A stretch of 64,000 nucleotides of DNA from JBGTCD01 sp041749015 (GTDB taxonomy: Bacteria > Bacteroidota > Bacteroidia > Cytophagales > Cyclobacteriaceae). The notes under the pieces were generated by a model. It was not told the DNA's origin, did no database searches, and worked only from the letters and a program-made list of their open reading frames with translations. Of this stretch, positions 19,513-25,972 are shown piece after piece. The position numbers and the translations under genes were made by a program. Position 1 is the stretch's first letter, and every line of letters begins with the position of its first letter. Location: positions 1-64,000 of the forward strand of contig JBGTCD010000001.1 in the NCBI GenBank assembly GCA_041749015.1, given 5' to 3'.

Positions 19513-20148
19513 ATGTCTATGCCCGTCAAGATCCTGGTTTATGAAGATAATGCCCTCCTCAGGGAAAGTCTGACCCAGATGCTTGATGCTAACGATGATA
19601 TCCAATTGTTAGGGGCTTTTGAGAATCCCTCAGAAATCAACCACCATATCGAAGAGTTGAAACCGGATTTGCTCTTAATGGATATTGACATGCCTGTGAT
19701 GACAGGTATTGAGGCGCTTAAATTGATTCGCACCAGGGGCCACAGCGCTCCGGTGATCATGCTCACTGTTTTTGATGATAACCCCACCGTATTGGAAGCT
19801 ATTAAAGCCGGGGCTTCTGGATACATTCTTAAAAGGGAAATTAACGCCAGGATTTTTGCGGCCATTAAAGAGGCCATGAATGGAGGGGCACCCATGAGTC
19901 CCACGGTGGCCAGAATGGTAATCGAATCAATGCATCAAAAAGCCCATACCAACATCTACGATCTGACACCGCGAGAAAAAGAAATCCTCAACTCATTGAG
20001 TATTGGCAATAGCTATAAAATGATTGCTGCACATTTTGAGATCAGCATAGACACCGTGCGCACCCACATCAAGCACATCTACGACAAACTCCAAGTCCAC
20101 AGCCAAACCGAAGCGGTAAGTAAAGCCATAAATGAAAAATTAGTTTAG
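19513..20148 (+). CDS. NarL/FixJ-type response regulator
   Basis: The frame is open further upstream from a TTG at 19474, but the ATG at 19513 gives the conserved receiver start (VKILVYEDNALLRE). The receiver has the acidic pair ED, the phospho-acceptor in LLLMDIDMPVMTG, and the conserved Lys in SGYILK. The C-terminus is a LuxR helix-turn-helix (LTPREKEILNSLSIGNSYK, TVRTHIKHIYDKL). The gene follows the histidine kinase by 54 bases and is its obvious partner. The regulated genes are not evident; the HExxH/membrane operon 23 bases downstream is a candidate by position only. Confidence 0.93.
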   Translation: MSMPVKILVYEDNALLRESLTQMLDANDDIQLLGAFENPSEINHHIEELKPDLLLMDIDMPVMTGIEALKLIRTRGHSAPVIMLTVFDDNPTVLEAIKAGASGYILKREINARIFAAIKEAMNGGAPMSPTVARMVIESMHQKAHTNIYDLTPREKEILNSLSIGNSYKMIAAHFEISIDTVRTHIKHIYDKLQVHSQTEAVSKAINEKLV

Positions 20149-20170
20149 GTACCACACTAAAACAAACACC

Positions 20171-21067
20171 ATGAAAACTCTCATCTGTTTATTTAGCACC
20201 ATTCTATTAACTGGCAATCCCGTACATGCTCAGTTGTATGATAACCTAAGTGAACTACCACAAAAGGAATTTGAAGCATATTGCAGCAAAAACTACGAGC
20301 AGCAATCTGAGCAAATATCAGACCTGCTGGCTGATGCCTTGCTGTATCATGAATCACTCCTGGGCTTTAGACCAGATATAACCCTTCTTATATTATCGGC
20401 AGCAGACTGGAGTACCTATACCTCGTTTCCTGTTTATGGAATGCCACATTATACCAATAATAAAACGTTGGTTGTGGCTATTGAAGATAATCCGTTCTGG
20501 GAAAGTTTTAAACCGCCGCTTGATCAATTGCCCAATGAACTCGCAGAGCAGGTACGCGAAGCATATACAGTCAATGGTACTCTCACCATGCAGCCATTCT
20601 TTGAATTATTGGCTATTCATGAGTTGGGACATGCCTTCCATATCCAGGATGATTTAAAGATGCAACGACTGTGGATGGGCGAGTTGTTCTGCAATATATT
20701 TTTGCATACTTATGTCGCTGAACAAAAGCCAGAGGCATTGCCAGCACTGACCGTTTTCCCCAACATGGTAGTAGCAGCAGGGGCAAAAGAATATAAATAC
20801 ACCCAACTTCAGGATATTGAAGAACGATATGCTGAAATAGGGCAGCAGCATCCCAAAAACTATGGCTGGTTCCAGTGTCGTTGGCATGCCGGTGCCGCAA
20901 AAATTTACGATGACGGTGGCAAGGAGGTACTCGTAAAACTTTGGGAGGCACTAAACACGCAGAAAGAAAAACTTTTTGATGCCGCCTTAATTGATTTCCT
21001 TGAACAAAGGACTCACAAAAGCCTGGCTGACCTGATCAGGAATTGGGACAAAGAGACAAAACTCTAA
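20171..21067 (+). CDS. Secreted protein with HExxH zinc-protease motif
   Basis: The protein has 298 residues with a signal peptide ending near residue 20 (GNPVHAQ). Residues 150-154 read HELGH, a zinc-metallopeptidase motif in a plausible helix (FFELLAIHELGHAFH), with a Glu in MGELF at residue 171, the spacing expected of a gluzincin third ligand. The rest resembles small secreted zincins but I do not recognise a named family. It would act in the periplasm or outside the cell. Three small membrane-protein genes follow, the first after 37 bases. Function otherwise unknown. Confidence 0.75.
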   Translation: MKTLICLFSTILLTGNPVHAQLYDNLSELPQKEFEAYCSKNYEQQSEQISDLLADALLYHESLLGFRPDITLLILSAADWSTYTSFPVYGMPHYTNNKTLVVAIEDNPFWESFKPPLDQLPNELAEQVREAYTVNGTLTMQPFFELLAIHELGHAFHIQDDLKMQRLWMGELFCNIFLHTYVAEQKPEALPALTVFPNMVVAAGAKEYKYTQLQDIEERYAEIGQQHPKNYGWFQCRWHAGAAKIYDDGGKEVLVKLWEALNTQKEKLFDAALIDFLEQRTHKSLADLIRNWDKETKL

Positions 21068-21104
21068 ATGCTTAGCTTTAAAATGAAATACCTGTTCCAC
21101 CAAA

Positions 21105-21866
21105 ATGAAAACCTCGCCTATTGACAAAACGCTATTTGCAGGCACTGCGTGGATGTTACTACTGCTTGTACCTATAACATTTATCGGTTTTTACCCAAGC
21201 TATTTTTCTAAGTTCCACTCAACCACCTCAACTGTCATACACCTGCACAGCCTGCTCATGTTGTTATGGCTGGCCACAGTGGTCGCACAGCCTCTTTTTT
21301 TAAAATTTAATAAATTTCATCAACACCGTCTTGTTGGAAAGATCAGCTATGGTATTATGCCGCTTGTTATTTTCAGCGGGTATCTCATACTGCGGTATTC
21401 CTATCAACGCGTAATTAATGGTGACGATGTAGGCCCTCCGGGATTTTATCCACCTGATCTTCCACTTGATATCAAGGCAGCGGAATTTGTTGTGATCGGC
21501 ACCGTGTATTGGGTTTGGTTAGTACTTTACTATATTCTTGGAGTTCATTTCAGAAAAACCGTTGTAGCACATGCCACATTTATGCTGGCTGCTGCCCTCA
21601 CTATTCTTGGGCCTGCTGACGATCGGCTAATCGGTCATGTTTGCGATGCATTGGACTGGCCGTTTAATGCAGTTGCCGGAAACCATATATTTGCTTTAGT
21701 GGGTCTGGTGTTTATAAGTCTATTTTTCTTTCATCAAAAGAAAAAACTAAGCCTTCAACCAACCCTTACCGTGTTACTGATTCATGGTATTGGGATTTTC
21801 CTTTTCTACACCTTGCCGTTCCATCCTGCTTGGAATCAGTTAGCGGTACTTTTATTTAATACATAA
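21105..21866 (+). CDS. Polytopic membrane protein, first of three tandem paralogues
   Basis: The protein has 253 residues and about seven hydrophobic helices. It shares with the next two proteins an exact-spacing motif, H-x6-W-x6-Q-x11-H-x3-G, here from HSLLMLLW through the His in FHQHRLVG. A second shared motif is H-x3-M-x13-R, here from VVAHATFM to DDR. Paired histidines facing one another across membrane helices are typical of heme-b or metal-binding membrane proteins, but this is inference. I do not recognise a named family. It starts 37 bases after the HExxH gene and ends 4 bases before the second paralogue. Confidence 0.75.
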   Translation: MKTSPIDKTLFAGTAWMLLLLVPITFIGFYPSYFSKFHSTTSTVIHLHSLLMLLWLATVVAQPLFLKFNKFHQHRLVGKISYGIMPLVIFSGYLILRYSYQRVINGDDVGPPGFYPPDLPLDIKAAEFVVIGTVYWVWLVLYYILGVHFRKTVVAHATFMLAAALTILGPADDRLIGHVCDALDWPFNAVAGNHIFALVGLVFISLFFFHQKKKLSLQPTLTVLLIHGIGIFLFYTLPFHPAWNQLAVLLFNT

Positions 21867-21870
21867 ATCT

Positions 21871-22611
21871 ATGACTTCACGCTCCAACTACTTCTATTCC
21901 GTTTATTGGATTCTTCTTGTAGTTGTATTTCTCGGCTTTGCCCCCAGTTTTTACTTGAAGTTTTTAATCCCGGATCAATCTTATTATCCAAATGGATTGC
22001 CCACTCTGCACATTGTACATGGTATCATTCTAACTGTGTGGTACATTTTTTTGGTGGTGCAAGCGCGGTGGATTGCTGTGAAAAAGATTTCTGTTCATAG
22101 AAAAATGGGTTGGCTTGGTGCAGCATGGGCAGTATTGGTCATGATCACTACCTGGTGGGTTATCTCTGTTTTTCCCGATCGGATGGTATTACTCGCAGCA
22201 CAAACAAACTCAACAGTTGAAGCGCTAGAACCAGGTTTAGTACAGATTCTGTGGCTGGACATCTTCATGAGTGTCTTGTTTGTTGCCTTTATTCTAACAG
22301 GCTTTATTAAACGCAAAACACCTCATATCCATAAGCGACTTATGCTCTATTCTGGGATTGTATTTCTATTCGCAGCTACAGGCAGACTTGGTGGAATTAT
22401 AGGATTTTTAACAATCCCACCTTTAGGATTCATTACCAATGTTGCCATCTTGCTTGGCCTTACCGCTAGTTTAATGATACACGATTATCGGAGGTACAAA
22501 AAAATCTATACGGTATCATGGGTATGCTTTGCATTGTACTGGGGCTTAACATTCTTAAGCTTTTATGTAGCCGAAACTAAGGTTGGGAGTCAGCTGATAA
22601 ACTTATTTTAG
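21871..22611 (+). CDS. Polytopic membrane protein, second tandem paralogue
   Basis: The protein has 246 residues and about six to seven membrane helices. The shared motif runs from HGIILTVW through the Gln in LVVQAR to VHRKMG with the same spacing as in both neighbours. The second motif is HKRLM...TGR. It starts with MTSRSNYFYSVYWILLVV, without a cleavable signal. It sits 4 bases after the first paralogue and 1 base before the third, so the three are almost certainly translated from one message and may form a hetero-oligomer. Confidence 0.75.
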   Translation: MTSRSNYFYSVYWILLVVVFLGFAPSFYLKFLIPDQSYYPNGLPTLHIVHGIILTVWYIFLVVQARWIAVKKISVHRKMGWLGAAWAVLVMITTWWVISVFPDRMVLLAAQTNSTVEALEPGLVQILWLDIFMSVLFVAFILTGFIKRKTPHIHKRLMLYSGIVFLFAATGRLGGIIGFLTIPPLGFITNVAILLGLTASLMIHDYRRYKKIYTVSWVCFALYWGLTFLSFYVAETKVGSQLINLF

Positions 22612-22612
22612 C

Positions 22613-23230
22613 ATGAAAAAAAACTACTTCCTGGTGACAAGCACCTTTATGTTGATCCTGTCACTTATTGCATTCTCCGATAACCTAATTACCGATGTCG
22701 GCCAGGAAAGCAATAGCGACCCGAAGTTTATCATTCACGGACTTTTTTGTTTTGCCTGGTTTATCATCCTCGTTATTCAAACCCAATTCATCCGAAAAGG
22801 TGATTACCATGCTCACAAAAATCTGGGTATCACCGGAATCATTGTAGCAGCCGGAGTATTTGTAAGCACACTCTTTATATTCATTGTGATCTATGAAAGT
22901 TGGGATACCACGCCCTTCTTTGCTAAGGCCAACCGATTTTTTATGCCAACTTATGCCTTGTTCATCTACTTTGCATACAGGTACCGTAAACAAACCGAAA
23001 AGCATAAACGATTAATGTTTGTGGCTACACTGTATATGCTGGGCCCGATACTGGACCGAGCCTCTGAACACCTTTACTTAAATGTTTACATCTTCAATCC
23101 GGTCATCTGGAATGGTTTGTTTATCTCACTATTTATTTTCGATTGGCTTATTCTGAAAAGAATCCATCCGATTTCGTATCTCAGCTTCATCTGGTTTTAT
23201 ATCGTTTGGGCAATTTCTATATTGACTTAG
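22613..23230 (+). CDS. Polytopic membrane protein, third tandem paralogue
   Basis: The protein has 205 residues, is shorter than the other two and has about six helices. The shared motif runs from HGLFCFAW through the Gln in VIQTQF to HAHKNLG, and the second motif is HKRLM...GPILDR, again with identical spacing. It ends the operon: a terminator hairpin follows within 25 bases. As with its neighbours, a heme- or ion-handling role is possible but not shown. Confidence 0.75.
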   Translation: MKKNYFLVTSTFMLILSLIAFSDNLITDVGQESNSDPKFIIHGLFCFAWFIILVIQTQFIRKGDYHAHKNLGITGIIVAAGVFVSTLFIFIVIYESWDTTPFFAKANRFFMPTYALFIYFAYRYRKQTEKHKRLMFVATLYMLGPILDRASEHLYLNVYIFNPVIWNGLFISLFIFDWLILKRIHPISYLSFIWFYIVWAISILT

Positions 23231-23253
23231 GATCATGAGTCATTTCTTAACCA

Positions 23254-23275
23254 ATCACATCATAATGTGATTTTT
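23254..23275 (+). terminator. Rho-independent terminator after the membrane-protein operon
   Basis: A 7-bp perfect stem (ATCACAT / ATGTGAT) with a 4-base loop is followed by TTTT. It lies 24 bases after the last membrane gene. Confidence 0.7.
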
Positions 23276-23339
23276 AAATGACATGTAATGCAGAACTTTA
23301 AGAAAAAAAGCAATCAACCATTCTTAAATCGCTGTAACG

Positions 23340-24347
23340 ATGAAAAAACTATTAAACCTTGTATTGCTAACGGTATCAGTAAGTGCCGCAATCGCTCAGA
23401 CTCCCCTGCCCATTATCGATATGCATTTTCATGCGGCCAATTTTGATGATAATGGTCCACCACCCAATGGTATAGCTAGAAGCAATCCCGGGTACCCTGA
23501 TTATGAAGCAGATAAGCCATGGATGGCCACTTTTATAAATTGGATGGCCAACCCTACAGGCGATAACCCCATCATGGGGCCGACCTCCAACAAAGAGCTA
23601 TTGGATAGAAATATGGAGATTCTCAACAGGAGGAATATCTATGCGGTGTGTAGTGGCCCAAGGGTTGATGAATTCAAGGTTGCCGGCAAAGAGCGGATTT
23701 ATAACTCGTGGCTTCTTCCTCCCAATATTGACGAATGGCCAAGTCCGGAGGAGGTGCGAAAAGTACTGGAAACAGGTAAATACAAAGTCTTTGGAGAAGT
23801 GATTTTGCAGTATGCAGGTATTTCACCCAACGATCCGCGTTTTGCACCTTACCTGGTTATACTGGAAGAGCTGGACATTCCGCTGGGCATACACATTGGC
23901 ACAGGCCCTCCGGGGGTATCCTATTTTATGGGTATGGGAAAGCACCTTGCCCGTATGCATAGTGCCTTTGAAATAGAGGAAGTAGCATTGCGCCATCCCA
24001 TATTGCGCATCAATCTGATGCATGCCGGGTGGCCGCTGGCAGACGACCTTATAGCGGTGCTGTACAACCACCCGCAGGTTTATTGTGATGTGGGCATTAT
24101 TTGCTACTCGCTACCAAGGTAAGCCTTCCATGATTACCTCAAGCGTATAGTTCAGGCAGGATTTCACCGCAGAATCATGTTTGGCTCTGACCAAATGAAT
24201 TGGCCCGATGCCATTGAAGAAGGTATCAAAGCAATTGAAACAGCGGAATTTCTAACTGAAGCTCAGAAACGAGATATTTTGTATAACAATGCTGCTCGGT
24301 TTTTAAGGTTGAGTCAGGAGGAGATGGATAGGCATCATGGCAGGTAA
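23340..24347 (+). pseudogene. Amidohydrolase interrupted by one in-frame stop codon
   Basis: A signal peptide (ends AAIAQ) is followed by an amidohydrolase-2 type enzyme: the metal-binding IDMHFHAAN near residue 29, GEVILQYAGI, a His in LGIHIGTGPP and another in NLMHAGWPL. The frame stops at TAA 24120-24122 after SLPR, but continues in the same frame for 74 codons with clear family sequence (AFHDYLKRIVQAGFHRRIMF, then GSDQMNWP) to a TAA at 24345. The final active-site Asp of GSDQ lies beyond the stop. A single G-to-T change (GAA to TAA, giving REAFHDYL) would explain it. The 260-residue product made as read would lack that residue and the C-terminal helices, so I call it a pseudogene; a sequencing error is the main alternative. 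Confidence 0.75.
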
Positions 24348-24358
24348 ATCACCAGACT

Positions 24359-24450
24359 GTTCGAAATTTCAAATGTCGAGCAACAGTTTATAAGGATTTG
24401 CAATAGGAAACCTTAATTTTAAAAAATCCCATTTATCCAGGTTCGGGATT
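24359..24450 (+). repeat. Palindromic REP-like repeat, left copy (decayed)
   Basis: It matches 25793-25885 in the same orientation, including the run from ATAAGGATTTGCAAT to ATCCCATTTATCCAGGTTCG. The palindromes are imperfect here. With the right copy it brackets the ATPase gene at 24590-25771. Confidence 0.8.
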
Positions 24451-24561
24451 GCCTGGTTTTTGAGGTTTTGGACAATGCTGTTTATGAGGCACTTGACTTG
24501 AGGTTAAATTGCTTTTTATAAAAACTATTACTTAAAAGTACTTTGTGTAAAAACTATTTAG

Positions 24562-24569
24562 TATTTTTG
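24562..24569 (+). promoter_or_regulatory. Possible Bacteroidota -7 element for the ATPase gene
   Basis: TATTTTTG fits TAnnTTTG and lies 20 bases before the ATG at 24590. A TTTG stands 16 bases upstream, closer than the usual spacing of about 19, so the call is weak. Confidence 0.3.
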
Positions 24570-24589
24570 CTTTATGCAAAAATTACTTT

Positions 24590-25771
24590 ATGGATAATTT
24601 AATTGAAAAATCTGAACGGAAAGCAAAGCAAGTAAAGGACAAACAAAAGCGCTATTTGTTTGATCTGATCGACTGGGGTCAAAGACTCACTGTTATTCTT
24701 GGATATAGAGGTACAGGCAAAACAACCCTTTTGTTACAATACCTTTCTACAAGCTCACGAAAAGGAATCTATCTAAGTCTGGATGATTTCTTTTTTGAAT
24801 CAAATAGATTGGTAGAAGTGGTGGATTCCCTCTTTAAATTAGGTTTCAGGTTATTTTTATTGGATGAGGTGCACCGTTATCAATATTGGTCAAAGGATAT
24901 CAAACAGCTTTATGATGACTATGAAGATATTCAGGTAGTGGCTACCGGTTCATCTATTCTGGATATCTCCAAAGGTAATGCGGATTTGTCGCGCAGGGCA
25001 TCGGTATATCATTTGCAGGGTTTATCATTTAGAGAATTCCTAAGTTTTCGCCGCAATGTTAAATTGCCTGCGCTTAAGTTAGAGGATATTGTAAACAATC
25101 ATCATACCCTTGCCCCCGAATTACTCGATACATTTAACTTTAAAACTGAATTTCAAGACTATCTGAAGTTTGGTTATTTCCCGTACTTCCTCGAAGCAAA
25201 AAAGACCTATTCACAAAAACTACAGGAGACCATTCATCTGGTCATTGACACCGATATTGCTCCATATGAGGAACTGCAACACTCCACAACAAGGACATTG
25301 AAAAAGCTACTTTATGTTTTGAGTGAATCGGTGCCGTTTACCCCCAATATCAATAAGCTAGCTGAAAAACTTGAAACGCCCCGAAATACGGTGCTCAGAC
25401 TTATTGATATAATGCATCATGCACAAATTCTCCAATTGCTGCGGGTAACAACAAAAGGAGTAAGTTACCTGCAAAAGCCTGAAAAAATCTATTTGCAGAA
25501 TACTAACTTTATATACCTTTTTTCACCTGAAAAAGCTAACCTGGGCAATGTTCGTGAGACATTTTTTCTCAACCAGGTAAGTGTAGTACATACCGTGAAA
25601 GCGCCCAAGTATGGTGATTTTTTGGTTGATGATAGTTATGTATTCGAGGTGGGAGGTGCATCAAAAACAAAGGAGCAAATTAGTGGTGTCCCTAATGCAT
25701 TCCTAGCAGTGGATGTTGCAGGAGGCAACAGCAATAGAATTCCTTTATGGCTATTTGGGATGTTATATTGA
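24590..25771 (+). CDS. AAA-family ATPase, DUF4143 type
   Basis: The protein has 393 residues. The Walker A motif GYRGTGKTT is at about residues 38-46, a Walker B-like LFLLDEVHR near 88-96, and the sensor ATGSSILDI near 120. The C-terminal half (SFREFLSF; later EFQDYLKFGYFP; a winged-helix-like LAEKLETPRNTVLRL) and the end (VDDSYVFEVGGASKTKEQIS, a PD-(D/E)xK-like strand pattern) match the widespread ATPases with a DUF4143 C-terminal region. Their role is not established. The gene stands alone between two direct copies of a palindromic repeat, suggesting arrival or movement as a unit. Confidence 0.85.
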   Translation: MDNLIEKSERKAKQVKDKQKRYLFDLIDWGQRLTVILGYRGTGKTTLLLQYLSTSSRKGIYLSLDDFFFESNRLVEVVDSLFKLGFRLFLLDEVHRYQYWSKDIKQLYDDYEDIQVVATGSSILDISKGNADLSRRASVYHLQGLSFREFLSFRRNVKLPALKLEDIVNNHHTLAPELLDTFNFKTEFQDYLKFGYFPYFLEAKKTYSQKLQETIHLVIDTDIAPYEELQHSTTRTLKKLLYVLSESVPFTPNINKLAEKLETPRNTVLRLIDIMHHAQILQLLRVTTKGVSYLQKPEKIYLQNTNFIYLFSPEKANLGNVRETFFLNQVSVVHTVKAPKYGDFLVDDSYVFEVGGASKTKEQISGVPNAFLAVDVAGGNSNRIPLWLFGMLY

Positions 25772-25791
25772 ATACTCGCTCCCTTTCTTCT

Positions 25792-25899
25792 CTGTTCGAC
25801 ATTTTAAATGTCGAACAGCAGATTATAAGGATTTGCAATCCGAAACCTTAAGTTTAAAAAATCCCATTTATCCAGGTTCGGGATTACAAATCCCGAACA
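25792..25899 (+). repeat. Palindromic REP-like repeat, right copy (intact)
   Basis: It holds three palindromes in a row: 25792-25818 with perfect 13-bp arms around one base (CTGTTCGACATTT arm), 25829-25841 with 5-bp arms (GGATT/AATCC), and 25876-25898 with 10-bp arms (GTTCGGGATT arm). It is a direct repeat of 24359-24450. Such composite palindromes resemble REP elements mobilised in trans by REP-associated transposases; none is in this window. Confidence 0.8.
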
Positions 25900-25972
25900 G
25901 CGGTTTGGGTTAATCTACACCTCACATCATTATGTGATTTCGCTCTATCCCTTTCTTTGATAATTTTATAGC

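Noticed and set aside
24120..24122. Programmed recoding at the amidohydrolase stop
   Set aside because: The codon is TAA, so selenocysteine is excluded, and no frameshift is needed. A point mutation or sequencing error is simpler.
24590..25771. Toxin-antitoxin or defence role for the ATPase
   Set aside because: No partner gene lies between the flanking repeats, and the family has no established function.
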